NCBI RefSeq assembly: GCF_026151335.1
Contig: NZ_JAMQPP010000001.1
Source: Leptospira_A soteropolitanensis
GTDB lineage: Bacteria; Spirochaetota; Leptospiria; Leptospirales; Leptospiraceae
Strand: one strand, 5' to 3'
Length of the DNA stretch: 64,000 nucleotides
The notes under the pieces were generated by a model. That model worked only from the letters and a program-made list of their open reading frames with translations, was not told the origin of the DNA and did not search any database. Position numbers and translations under genes: made by a program. Of the stretch, positions 54,526 through 63,818 are shown piece by piece (position 1 is the stretch's first letter; every line of letters starts with the position of its first letter).

Positions 54526-54798
54526 TTACTGTTCTTTAAGTTTCCCAGTAACATATTGATGCAAAATACTTGAAACTAGAGTTTGATATGGAATCCCTAT
54601 TTCAAGGGCCTTTGTTTTTAATAATTGAATATCTTTTCCCGCAATTCTAATATTCATTCTTTTGTCTTTGGCTAAAGTATTTTTTGCAGCAATTTTAAAC
54701 TTATTTAAATAGCTTTTCTTATTTGAAACAGACTTCTATTCATATCTTTCAAAAGATAATTCTAATTCTTTTTCTTCATCGGTAAGTTTAAGTTTCAT
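54526..54798 (-). pseudogene. BrnA-like antitoxin interrupted by nonsense codon
   Basis: Reading from an ATG at 54798: MKLKLTDEEKELELSFERYE, then a TAG (complement of 54736-54738), then in the same frame 69 further codons to TAA, including NTLAKDKRMNIRIAGKDIQL and IPYQTLVSSILHQYVTGKL. That is the CopG/ribbon-helix-helix-type antitoxin layout, in which a Trp usually stands where the TAG is. A shorter product could start at the internal ATG of MNIRIAGKDI, within the DNA-binding part. The ATG overlaps the toxin's 3' end by 11 bases. Confidence 0.75.
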
Positions 54799-54958
54799 GT
54801 GTGTTCACCTCTGGAAAATAAAGCTTAGTGTGTTTTCGTGAAGGGTATGCAGGTTTGAAAAAGAATGAATTTTCGTTTTCGATTACTAATCTTTCGAAGG
54901 ATATATTACGCTGAACACTGAGTAGTTTATTTTTTTCATTATCCCAATCAAAGATCAC
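54788..54958 (-). pseudogene. BrnT-like toxin with internal deletion
   Basis: From a GTG at 54958 the frame gives VIFDWDNEKNKLLSVQRNIS, matching the N-terminal start of BrnT/DUF4258-type toxins. It then jumps after IENENSFFF to KPAYPSRKHTKLYF, which resembles the family's C-terminal end. About 40 residues that would include the catalytic centre appear missing, so it is probably inactive. A TTG start at 54994 is possible. The overlap with the antitoxin frame is the usual operon design. Confidence 0.7.
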
Positions 54959-54994
54959 ATTTATAATTATTGACCTATGTGTGCCTCTTATCAA

Positions 54995-55388
54995 TACACT
55001 ATTTTTTGATATACATTCAGATTTTTACCACATGTAACATAATGGTATGATATATGTATTACGCATAATCGCCACCGGAAATCTAAATTCCAGTGATCAG
55101 ATATGATATACGAATTTGTAACCTCTGGATATTCTGTTTTCATCAATCTTAGGTGTGTTATACGCAATGCACATAATTCTCCCCCCCCCTCCCGCAGATC
55201 GCAGGTTATCCCAACTTACCCCAATCGGGAGGTATGATATACGAATTTCGTTTAAATCCCCGCGGGCCGCGGCTATTGTTATTAATTTCTTCGGGTAGAA
55301 AAGATATGTGGTGAGTTATAAACGAAACACGTTTAAACCCCGCTGTTACAGGATCCAAACGTGTTATGTAAATTCTTAAAGTCTTATC
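54995..55388. repeat. noncoding repeat-rich patch
   Basis: 394 bases without a gene. Exact 16-bp repeat TATGATATACGAATTT at 55102-55117 and 55233-55248. Related sequences are TATGATATATGTATTA (from 55046), TTATACGCAATGC (from 55159) and TTATAAACGAAAC (from 55317). The units are spaced roughly 60-80 bp. Also present are a nine-C run (55181-55189), CCGCGG-G-CCGCGG (55260-55272) and a long inverted repeat at 55327-55364. No protein-coding frame was seen. It may be remnant mobile or cassette DNA. Confidence 0.55.
55327..55364 (-). terminator. inverted repeat downstream of thiolase gene
   Basis: ACACGTTT (55327-55334) and AAACGTGT (55357-55364), perfect 8-bp arms with a 22-base loop, 25 bases past the thiolase stop on the minus strand, followed by TTCGTTTATAAC. 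It could serve as the thiolase terminator, or belong to the repeat patch. Confidence 0.4.
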
Positions 55389-56603
55389 TTACTTCAATCT
55401 TTCGATGATGGTTGCGATACCCATACCGCCACCGATACAAAGAGTAATCAGTCCGTAACGAAGGTCTCTTCTTTCCAACTCGTCTAGAACGGTTCCGGTA
55501 AGAATCGCACCTGTTGCACCGAGTGGGTGTCCAAGAGCAATTGCTCCACCGTTTACATTGATTTTGGATTCATCAATTCCGAGTGTTTTCTTTACATATA
55601 ACACTACAGATGCGAATGCTTCGTTGATTTCCCAAAGATCAATATCCTTTACACTAAGACCAGCTTGTTTCAAAGCTTTTTGCGAAGCAGAAACAGGACC
55701 AGTTAACATGATTGTTGGATCTTCACCAGTTGCTACTGTCGCAAGAATTTTTGCGCGTGGTTTCAAACCATACTTTTTTAAACCCTCATCATTGGTAACT
55801 AAAATCGCAGCAGCACCATCAACAATACCAGAAGAGTTTCCGAGTGTGTGGATATGGTTAATTTTTGTTACTTCTGGATAAGAACGTAATGCAATCGCAT
55901 CCAACTCTTTTTCACCAATGGTTTTGAAAACAGGACCAAGACTAGAAAGGAATGCATAGTCAGATTCCAAACGTGGGTTTTCTTCTTCAGTCACAACAGT
56001 TCCATCATCCAAAGTAATTGGGATTACAGATTTTTTGAAGTGACCATTTTGAATGGCTGCGTGTGCTTTTTGTTGTGAAGATTCAGCAAAACGATCTGCT
56101 TCTTCACGAGAAATATCATACTTAGTTGCGATTAGGTCGGCAGAAATTCCTTGTGGAACTAGATTGTAGTAAGAAGCAATTTTATCGTTACCAACGTTAA
56201 AATCACGTCCCATCATATCATCACCCATTTTCACACGGCTCATGGATTCAACTCCACCACCGATTCCAAGTTCCATCGCACCAGATCCAACGTGGTTTGC
56301 TACGTTGTTAAGGGCTTGTAATCCAGATCCACAAAAACGGTTTACTGTATAACCTGGAACATCTTTTGGCCAATGAGCAGCCATAACCGCATAACGCGCG
56401 ATACATGCAGCTTGGTCAGCAACTTGGGATACACAACCCATTACAACTTCTTCAACCGTTTTTGGATCGATTCCCGTACGTGATTGGATGGCTTTTAATG
56501 TGGCAGCAGCTAATTCTTGTGGGTGGACGGATGCAAGTGTCCCGCGTTTTTTGCCCTTTCCTCTCGGAGTTCGGACAGCATCAATAATATAGGAATTCCC
56601 CAT
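55389..56603 (-). CDS. acyl-CoA thiolase (acetyl-CoA acetyltransferase family)
   Basis: 404 residues, thiolase II type. Active-site residues: C91 (NRFCGSGLQAL, acyl acceptor), H359 (ALGHPLGATG) and C389 (LCIGGGMG). N-terminal DAVRTPRGKGKKRGTLAS is typical. It condenses or cleaves 3-ketoacyl-CoA, either in beta-oxidation or acetoacetyl-CoA formation. No fadB or hydroxyacyl-CoA dehydrogenase is adjacent; a DUF35 protein that may once have been its partner lies 1 kb downstream. Confidence 0.94.
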   Translation of the reverse strand: MGNSYIIDAVRTPRGKGKKRGTLASVHPQELAAATLKAIQSRTGIDPKTVEEVVMGCVSQVADQAACIARYAVMAAHWPKDVPGYTVNRFCGSGLQALNNVANHVGSGAMELGIGGGVESMSRVKMGDDMMGRDFNVGNDKIASYYNLVPQGISADLIATKYDISREEADRFAESSQQKAHAAIQNGHFKKSVIPITLDDGTVVTEEENPRLESDYAFLSSLGPVFKTIGEKELDAIALRSYPEVTKINHIHTLGNSSGIVDGAAAILVTNDEGLKKYGLKPRAKILATVATGEDPTIMLTGPVSASQKALKQAGLSVKDIDLWEINEAFASVVLYVKKTLGIDESKINVNGGAIALGHPLGATGAILTGTVLDELERRDLRYGLITLCIGGGMGIATIIERLK

Positions 56604-56674
56604 GGGTTTACCTCTCTCTGGGTGTTCTAGGAAAAACGTACAGAGTTCGTCTCACAAGAAAAGTAAAAAAATCA

Positions 56675-57754
56675 TCATTTCGTCATAGTTTTCATGAATT
56701 TGTGACGGTAGTAGATCATTTTCGCTCGAATTTGGCACCCAAATCCCGAAATCATCGAATCCAACCGATCTGCTTTGCTTTCATTTCGTTCTTCGGCGAT
56801 GCGAATGTACCGGTAGTTGGGTTCGATGGCTTCAGAAAATTCCCTTTTGTTCCAGTCCACGTAACGCCAGGCGCTGAAACTATGGTTCACTCCGACCTTT
56901 TCATCGATGGTTCCGATGAGTTGAAATTTGGTTTCACAGGGAGTTCGAAAGAAAATGTAACGATTAAAAAAATATAAAATACTGCGATGCGGGTTTGCAT
57001 CCAATACCGATTGGAAATGGTCTCGCATTTCCTCCACAGTATAAAACAAATCTGGCCCCGAATTAGTACTTCGAAAGATCACTGGTGAAAATTCATTCGG
57101 TGTATATAATTTTGTTAAAATTCGGATATAAGATGGATCATCCAAACGATACGGAATTTCATTAAAAGCAAAAGGGAAGGGATCTCGTTCCGTTAAATGA
57201 ATTTCGATATAGCGTGTATGATCGTATTCGGGGTCATTAATATCTGTTGCGACTATTTTGTTAATGTACCTGCTAAGAAACTGATCTTCATACAAATCTC
57301 GAACGGTGACCGCACCTTCTTCATACAAAATCGCACTTCCAAAATCAATAAAGCTAGCACCATCTAACAAACGACCAATGGATCCATATTTATGGTGTAA
57401 AATCCGATTTCGAAAGATTGAACGTAAAATCAAATTATGATCATAAAGTCTTTTACGACCAGATCTTTGTTCTACGACGGTGTTTTTAGTTTTTTTGACT
57501 TTATAATAATGAATATGGTTAGCAAGACCAAATCTTAGCTTTTCAAATGCATGGTTTTCCAATACCCTTCTTTCATCTTCTTCGTTTTCTATAATGGTAG
57601 TTTCTGCAAAAAGGGAAGATTGAAAATGGAATGGGACTATCCAAACCAACACACAAAGTAAGAATCTAAAACTAATGACTGCAACAAATTGATTTAAAAA
57701 ATTTAGAACTGAAAATCTAAAAATAAATTTTTGAATCAAAAAGTGTAAATTCAC
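56675..57754 (-). CDS. exported hypothetical protein, possible methyltransferase fold
   Basis: 359 residues. A long hydrophobic N-terminal segment (about 20-50, FRFLLCVLVWIVPFHFQSSLF) suggests export or anchoring. The region around 130-180 has IDFGSAILYEEGAVT and KIVATDINDPEYDHTRYIEI, which resemble SAM-binding motifs I and II, but with atypical spacing and no glycine-rich loop. The rest is Arg/Tyr/Phe-rich with no recognised family. Function unknown; the methyltransferase idea is weak. Confidence 0.65.
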   Translation of the reverse strand: MNLHFLIQKFIFRFSVLNFLNQFVAVISFRFLLCVLVWIVPFHFQSSLFAETTIIENEEDERRVLENHAFEKLRFGLANHIHYYKVKKTKNTVVEQRSGRKRLYDHNLILRSIFRNRILHHKYGSIGRLLDGASFIDFGSAILYEEGAVTVRDLYEDQFLSRYINKIVATDINDPEYDHTRYIEIHLTERDPFPFAFNEIPYRLDDPSYIRILTKLYTPNEFSPVIFRSTNSGPDLFYTVEEMRDHFQSVLDANPHRSILYFFNRYIFFRTPCETKFQLIGTIDEKVGVNHSFSAWRYVDWNKREFSEAIEPNYRYIRIAEERNESKADRLDSMISGFGCQIRAKMIYYRHKFMKTMTK

Positions 57755-57789
57755 AAATGTATTAACTTATTTGTACAGAAAATAAAAAA

Positions 57790-57821
57790 CCCGGTTTCGT
57801 CATTAAACAACAAAAACCGGG
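57790..57821 (-). terminator. terminator of nuoG-nuoI
   Basis: Stem CCCGGTTT (57790-57797) and AAACCGGG (57814-57821) with a 16-base loop; on the minus strand it exits into TTTTTTATTTT. It lies 28 bases beyond the nuoI stop. Confidence 0.85.
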
Positions 57822-57848
57822 AGATCAAATAGAATCGAAAAAATAAAT

Positions 57849-58362
<514 letters not shown>

Positions 58363-58376
<14 letters not shown>

Positions 58377-59811
58377 CGGATGCCTCCACTTTTTCAGTCA
58401 GTTTTTGGAAGATCAATTCCGCAACACCAGCTGCATTTAACAATCCTTTGATTGGATTCATCGATTGCTCAAAGTTTTGTCTGAGGCCGTTTTTATTGGT
58501 AAAACTGCCTGCAGATTCTGCAAAAATTTGAATTGGCACCGCCAAACTTGCGTTTTTTGTTGCTTCAGTCAAATTAGTATCAAAAGAAATTACCTTTGAT
58601 GGATCGATTCCTTCCGGGATCGATTCTTTCAATACAAATACTAAATCAATAGCGCCAGATTTCACTGCATTAACAATCCCTGAGATACCTGAAGTTGTGG
58701 TGATTCCCAAATCAACAGCTCCCTTTGTATTAGGATGGTTGTCTTTTGTGAGTAAAAAATCTACTTGTTCGGTTTCTTTATTTTGTGCATCGGTTACACG
58801 AGATTCCCATTGGATGGATTTACCGCCTAACTCACGTGCGATCAAATCAAAACTCTTTTTCAATGATTCTAATGTTTCATTGGACTCATGAGCACCACCG
58901 AGTACTGCAATTGATTTGGCTGATTTCATGCGGTCTGCGATTTTTGAAATGACCTCTTTCGATGTAGATGGTTTTCCAGCATCTAAATAACTATGTAGAC
59001 GATTTTCATTCATCCAATCCAAATCGAATCTTCCCTTGTCGCAAAGGAAAAACATACCTTGGTCATAGTTTTCACGAACCATATAACGATACATTTTGTT
59101 ATCTCTTACGTTCGTTGTCACATTACAACCAGTAGAACATCCATGACAGACTGATTTATGCGATTTGTACCACCAAACCCGAGACTTAAACAATGTTTTA
59201 TTATTAAGGAGGGCTCCCACTGGACAAATATCTGCCAATGCCCCTTGGTAATTATGATCTATTGGTTCTGATTTCGCAAGACCGATGATGGAATGATTTC
59301 CTCGTTCAAAAAGTCCGAGATTGGACTGTCCGACCTTTTCCTCTTCAAACCTTACACAACGATAACAAACAATACAACGATTATGATTGATGATGAGATT
59401 AGTCCCAATCTCTTCTTGAGGGATATTTCGTTTTTCAAATTCAAATCTCGAATGTCCAGAACCAGAACCAAATGCATTGTCTTGCAATCGACATTCTCCA
59501 GCTTTATCACAAACAGGACAATCTAACGGATGATTTGCGAGTAAAAATTCCATAGTTCCTGCTCGAGCTTCTTTGACTCGGTCAGACTTGGTAATGATCC
59601 CCATTCCTTCTTTTACAGGAGTATTACAGGCTGCTTGTAAACGAGGAACACCTTCAATTTCAATGAGACACATGCGGCACATACCGACGATGCTTAATGC
59701 TGGATGGTAACAGAAGTAAGGGATTTCGACTCCGACTTCTTTTGTGGCGTCGATGAGGTTTTTCTTTTCGTCGACTTCGTATTCGACTCCGTCTATCTTT
59801 ATCTTAACCAA
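58363..59811 (-). CDS. nuoG: NADH-quinone oxidoreductase subunit G (short form)
   Basis: 482 residues. [2Fe-2S] ligands in IPYFCYHPALSIVGMCRMCL with a further Cys in LQAACNTP; then CPVCDKAGECRLQDNAFG, CIVCYRCVRFEE with ADICPVGALL, and CHGCSTGCNVTTN. The C-terminal molybdopterin-like half is much shorter than in typical bacterial NuoG, as expected of a reduced or lineage-specific version. It passes electrons from NuoF to NuoI. It is the first gene of a two-gene nuoG-nuoI unit. Confidence 0.92.
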
Positions 59812-59864
59812 AGAACAGGCCCCCTACGTTTGATTAGACCTTATCATTAGTTTTTGTCAAACCT

Positions 59865-60605
59865 TCATTTTGAAATTATATTTACCTCGGAAAGATAAGA
59901 GTAAGGTTGCAGATCCACGACATTGTCGTTGAAGAATTCCGAATCCAAAAACAGAGAACTGGCACGGATATTGGTCTGTTTGAGAATTTTGGCGATGAGA
60001 TCATCCAAAATTTGTAAGGCTCTTACTTCATAAAAAAAGATCTTATCGAGATTCATTCTCAAATTGGTGAAAGAAGCACGGCCTCCCAAAGTCAACATGA
60101 ACCGATCAAAGATCTCATCCTGGGCTTTTTTTCCAGGGCAACCCTGAATTTCCAAAAGCATCTGAGAAATGGACAATTCGGAAACAGAGATCTTTAACGG
60201 ATGCTGTTTTTTATCAAAAATGTTTTCTGGTTTGAGTTGCAAAACCTGTGCAATTTTTTCTAGAAGAGCTTGGTTTGCGATCGGTTTTAAGAGATAGGCC
60301 GTGACATGACTTAATGCTGCCCGTCTCACTTGTTCCTTTTCACCAACAGCAGTTAACATGATGACGGGCGTCATCTTTAACATCTCTTTTCCTTTTTCCA
60401 AAAAACTGATCCCATCCAGATAAGGCATATTGACATCGCTAATCACCAAATCAAAACTACTGTTTCTAATTTTAGTAAGTCCAGACATGCCATCCACAAC
60501 ATGAGTGACATCAAAGTTATACCTTTCTAAAGTATGTAGTAGTAATTTAGCACTACTTTCATCATCTTCAAGAAGTAGGATCTTATAAACTTTGGGTCGA
60601 TTCAT
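59865..60605 (-). CDS. response regulator, no known output domain
   Basis: 246 residues. N-terminal receiver domain (1-120) with D14/D15, phosphoacceptor D57 (LVISDVNMPYLDG) and the late Lys in YLLKPI. The C-terminal 120 residues match no DNA-binding output domain; they hold FDRFMLTLGGRASFTNLR and an acidic, Leu-rich tail. It may act by protein interaction, as many stand-alone leptospiral regulators appear to. It lies 16 bases after aroC. No histidine kinase gene is adjacent. Confidence 0.88.
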   Translation of the reverse strand: MNRPKVYKILLLEDDESSAKLLLHTLERYNFDVTHVVDGMSGLTKIRNSSFDLVISDVNMPYLDGISFLEKGKEMLKMTPVIMLTAVGEKEQVRRAALSHVTAYLLKPIANQALLEKIAQVLQLKPENIFDKKQHPLKISVSELSISQMLLEIQGCPGKKAQDEIFDRFMLTLGGRASFTNLRMNLDKIFFYEVRALQILDDLIAKILKQTNIRASSLFLDSEFFNDNVVDLQPYSYLSEVNIISK

Positions 60606-60621
60606 TTGTATCAGGATTCCT

Positions 60622-61758
60622 TTATTGTTCTGGTATAGAATCTAAATTAGCATATTTCATAAACCATTTTGGTTGTAAGGCTCTTTGGTAAAGATATGCA
60701 TCAACTAACACAAGATTTACCACGGCTTCCACAATGGGAACTGCTCTTGGTAAAACACAAGCATCATGGCGACCCTTAGCTTTTAAAACAGTTTCTTCTT
60801 TTTTATCGTTAATGGTTTTTTGCTCTATTTTAATGGTAGAAGTTGGTTTGAATGCCGCACGTAAAATCAAATCCATTCCATTGGAAATTCCACCTTGGAT
60901 TCCTCCGGAATTGTTGGTTCTGGTTTTTACTTTTCCCGTTCCTGGTTCTATATAAAACTCATCGTTGTGAACTCTTCCTGTTTGGCGAGTACCGGAAAAT
61001 CCTGAACCCACTTCAAATCCTTTACAGGCAGAAATCGACAATATCGCTTTGGCTAAATCTGCATCCAATTTATCATAAACAGGATCCCCTAAACCGGGGG
61101 GGAGATTTCGAACAGCAATCTTCACTACGCCACCAACAGAATCACCTTCGTCTCGAAGTTTGCGAATGAGCGTTTCCATTGCATCATTGGACGATTGTTT
61201 TGGACATCTTGTTGGAAAATTATCTACAAAATCTCGTGAAGTAGGATATTCGGATTCACTAATATTGGAATCAATTGTACCTATAGAGTCCACCCAACCA
61301 ACTGTTGTGATCCCTAATTCACGCTCTAAGATGACACGGGCCAAACCTGCTGCTGCCACCCTTCCGATCGTTTCTCGAACGGAAGACCGACCTCCTCCCA
61401 CATGGGCACGATGTCCGTACTTTTCTGAATATGTATAATCTGCATGAGAAGGCCGAAAGACATGTGCCATCTCATCATAGTCACTACCTATAGTATTCTG
61501 GTTATTCACCTTCATCAGAATAGGACTTCCAGTTGTTTTTCCTTGGAAAACACCTGACTCAACGACCATCCGATCTTTTTCATCCCTTGGAGTCGTTAGA
61601 TCATTTTGGCCTGGCCTCCGCCGTGTTAAATCTTTTTGGATTTCTTCTTCTGGAAATGGAAGGCCAGCAGGAATTCCATCCACAACCACACCAACGGAAG
61701 TTCCGTGGGACTCACCAAACGTAGATACTCGAAAAATTTTTCCCCAACTTGAAGGCAT
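60622..61758 (-). CDS. aroC: chorismate synthase
   Basis: 378 residues. Converts EPSP to chorismate with reduced FMN, the last shared step of aromatic synthesis. Signatures are GESHGTSVGVVVDG, RRRPGQND, SHADYTYSEKYGHRAHVGGG, VRETIGRVAAAG, GIQGGISNGMDL and AKGRHDACVLPRAVPIVEA. The gene starts close to the divergent TonB-C-like gene. aroD begins at 63819, so two shikimate-pathway genes lie in this end of the window. Confidence 0.97.
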   Translation of the reverse strand: MPSSWGKIFRVSTFGESHGTSVGVVVDGIPAGLPFPEEEIQKDLTRRRPGQNDLTTPRDEKDRMVVESGVFQGKTTGSPILMKVNNQNTIGSDYDEMAHVFRPSHADYTYSEKYGHRAHVGGGRSSVRETIGRVAAAGLARVILERELGITTVGWVDSIGTIDSNISESEYPTSRDFVDNFPTRCPKQSSNDAMETLIRKLRDEGDSVGGVVKIAVRNLPPGLGDPVYDKLDADLAKAILSISACKGFEVGSGFSGTRQTGRVHNDEFYIEPGTGKVKTRTNNSGGIQGGISNGMDLILRAAFKPTSTIKIEQKTINDKKEETVLKAKGRHDACVLPRAVPIVEAVVNLVLVDAYLYQRALQPKWFMKYANLDSIPEQ

Positions 61759-61817
61759 ATACGGACAATGAAAATGGAGATTGCATTCTCTCCAATAAAG
61801 TTTTTCATGTTCTTGGA

Positions 61818-62315
61818 ATGCACATTCTCTTTGAAGGCCAGAAATACAAGGCGCTAATCGTCAGTTTTGGATTTCACCTTTTGTTATTATTGACTTTATT
61901 TGCTTATAGCTTCCAAGGGGACATAGATTCGACATATTTCAATTTAAAAGAAGGTGGAGCAATTTCGACCATTCAGTTGCAATTTTCATCTGGAATCGGT
62001 AAATCCCAATCCACTTCCTCGTCCAACCATTCCCAAGATGACGGAACCAAAACCGTCGAAGACGAAATCTCCGAATTCCAAAATTGTCTCAGTTATCCAC
62101 CCCTTGCCTTAGAGCAAAAACTTGAAGATGTTTGTGTTTACAAACTTTCCGTAAGAGAAGATGGTACTCTGGAAAAAATTGCAGTGGTCACCGCGTGTAG
62201 GTATGCCGTCTTTGATTTACAGGTGCGTCGACAACTAGCCGATTGGCACTTTCAATATTCCAAAGGTAAAGAATTTGTTCTACCCATTAGGTTCCGTTTA
62301 GATGTCCGAGACTAA
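61818..62315 (+). CDS. TonB C-terminal-like energy-transducer protein
   Basis: 165 residues from the only available ATG (in-frame TTG at 61749 overlaps aroC). One N-terminal TM helix (about 14-34, YKALIVSFGFHLLLLLTLFAY), a serine-rich periplasmic linker, then a C-terminal domain with CLSYPPLALEQKLEDVCVYKL and VREDGTLEKIAVVTACRY, resembling the TonB C-terminal fold. It might energise a TonB-dependent receptor, but no ExbBD genes are adjacent. It overlaps the next gene by 14 bases. Confidence 0.65.
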   Translation: MHILFEGQKYKALIVSFGFHLLLLLTLFAYSFQGDIDSTYFNLKEGGAISTIQLQFSSGIGKSQSTSSSNHSQDDGTKTVEDEISEFQNCLSYPPLALEQKLEDVCVYKLSVREDGTLEKIAVVTACRYAVFDLQVRRQLADWHFQYSKGKEFVLPIRFRLDVRD

Positions 62316-62841
62316 TCCCTCCATAGAAGAAAGTGCTTGGTACATTGTGTACACAAAACCCAGAGCAGAAAAAAAACTCAGTGAACTTTTAACCAAGTAC
62401 CACTTGGAAAACTATGTTCCTATCCGCAAAGAAAGAAAAAAATGGACTGATCGATTTAAATGGATCCACGTTCCCATCCTTCCCTCGTATATTTTTGTAA
62501 AAATAGTATTCTGGAGAGATAAAAATAAAGTCCTCCAATTACCGGGTTCCCACCATTTTGTATTTCATAAAGGCCAACCAGCAACCGTGACTCAAAACGA
62601 TTTGGATTTATTAGAAGAGGGCCTACAAAAGTATGCTGATAGTTTGAAGGTTAGTCCTGAATCCGTATTGGAAAAAGGGAAAATGATACGCATCATCAGC
62701 GGAGCACTAAAAGACAAAACTATGGAAATCTTAAAAGTTAAAAATAAAACCTTAGTGGTCCTAAGGATTCCAGGTGTCGAAACTGCGTTTTCTTATGAAA
62801 TCAAAGTAGATGATTTGGCCTGGGAGGAATTACTTGTATGA
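62302..62841 (+). CDS. NusG-family transcription antiterminator paralogue
   Basis: 179 residues: NGN domain (about 12-105; WYIVYTKPRAEKKLSELLTK, PILPSYIFVKI) and a KOW domain (about 122-175; EKGKMIRIISGALKD, TLVVLRIPG). The start YIVYTKPRAEKK is typical of the RfaH/UpxY/NusG group. With 14 bases of overlap to the upstream gene and 4 (ATGA) to kdsD, it may be a specialised antiterminator for envelope-polysaccharide genes rather than the housekeeping NusG, which normally lies in the secE-rplK region. Confidence 0.85.
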   Translation: MSETNPSIEESAWYIVYTKPRAEKKLSELLTKYHLENYVPIRKERKKWTDRFKWIHVPILPSYIFVKIVFWRDKNKVLQLPGSHHFVFHKGQPATVTQNDLDLLEEGLQKYADSLKVSPESVLEKGKMIRIISGALKDKTMEILKVKNKTLVVLRIPGVETAFSYEIKVDDLAWEELLV

Positions 62842-63812
62842 AAGGAAAAGATACACTATCTATCGTAAAACAAGCACTTGATGATGAAATTTCATCTCTA
62901 ATTCATTTTAGAGACCAATTGGATCCTTCTGTAAAAGATTGTATCGATTTAATTTTAAAATCAAAAGGGAAAGTGATTGTAACAGGTGTTGGTAAATCTG
63001 GTGACATTGCCAAAAAGATTTCTCATACACTTTCATCCACCGGAACCTCGGCTTATTTTTTACATCCAACAGATGCGTCGCATGGTGATTCTGGAATTGT
63101 TGGTCCAGACGATGTAGTGCTTGCCATTGGGAAAAGTGGCGAATCGGAAGAACTTAACTACATTCTCCCAACACTTCGCAAAATCGGTGCAAAAATTGTT
63201 GGAATCACTGCTAACGCCAAATCAAAGTTAGCCTCCCTTTCGGATATTGTTATCATCACGCCAGTATTAAAAGAAGCCTGTCCTCTAGATTTGGCTCCCA
63301 CATCAAGTACAACCATTGCTCTCGTTTTAGGGGATGCCATAGCAGTGGCACTTATGGAGTTAAAAAATTTCCAGGCTAATGATTTTGCTTTATACCACCC
63401 AGCCGGTAGGCTTGGAAAACGACTTTCGCTATATTTATCTGATGTTATGCGAAAGGGTGAAAGAAACGCATCGATTCCAATTGATGCAAATCTCGAAGCC
63501 ATTCTTAAAGAAATCACAGAAAAAGGAATTGGAGCCACAGGTGTCGTAGACTCTAATTCAAAACTGATCGGCCTCATCACTGACTATGACATTCGAAAAT
63601 ACCTAACAAAAAACACTCTATTACCTACTGTCACTGCCAAAGATATGATGAACTCAAATCCAAGCAGTTTCCGACCGGAAGAAAAAGCCTATGATGTTTT
63701 AATCAAAATGGAAAGCAGAGAGAGACCAATTTCAGTTGCTCCCGTTGTAGATGATAAAGGTGTATTTGTAGGTATGATTTCTCTACACGACTTATTACAA
63801 AAAGGACTTTAA
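62838..63812 (+). CDS. kdsD: arabinose-5-phosphate isomerase (KdsD/KpsF/GutQ)
   Basis: 324 residues. SIS domain (about 25-190) with TGVGKSGDIAKKISHTLSST, FLHPTDASHGDSGIVGPDD and GKSGESEEL, followed by two CBS domains (about 205-262 and 273-324). It converts ribulose 5-phosphate to arabinose 5-phosphate, the first step to KDO for the LPS core. Other possible members of the family are KpsF and GutQ; the KDO role is favoured because leptospires make LPS. It is preceded by the NusG paralogue and followed by aroD. Confidence 0.92.
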   Translation: MKGKDTLSIVKQALDDEISSLIHFRDQLDPSVKDCIDLILKSKGKVIVTGVGKSGDIAKKISHTLSSTGTSAYFLHPTDASHGDSGIVGPDDVVLAIGKSGESEELNYILPTLRKIGAKIVGITANAKSKLASLSDIVIITPVLKEACPLDLAPTSSTTIALVLGDAIAVALMELKNFQANDFALYHPAGRLGKRLSLYLSDVMRKGERNASIPIDANLEAILKEITEKGIGATGVVDSNSKLIGLITDYDIRKYLTKNTLLPTVTAKDMMNSNPSSFRPEEKAYDVLIKMESRERPISVAPVVDDKGVFVGMISLHDLLQKGL

Positions 63813-63818
63813 ATCATT

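Noticed and set aside
55181..55189. Phase-variation C9 tract
   Set aside because: It lies outside any recognisable gene or promoter.
55040..55370. CRISPR array
   Set aside because: Repeats are imperfect, unevenly spaced and no cas genes are present.
54995..55388. Integron attC array
   Set aside because: The repeats recur at a plausible spacing, but the core triplet context (GTTRRRY) is not matched and no integrase is in the window; kept only as a repeat patch.
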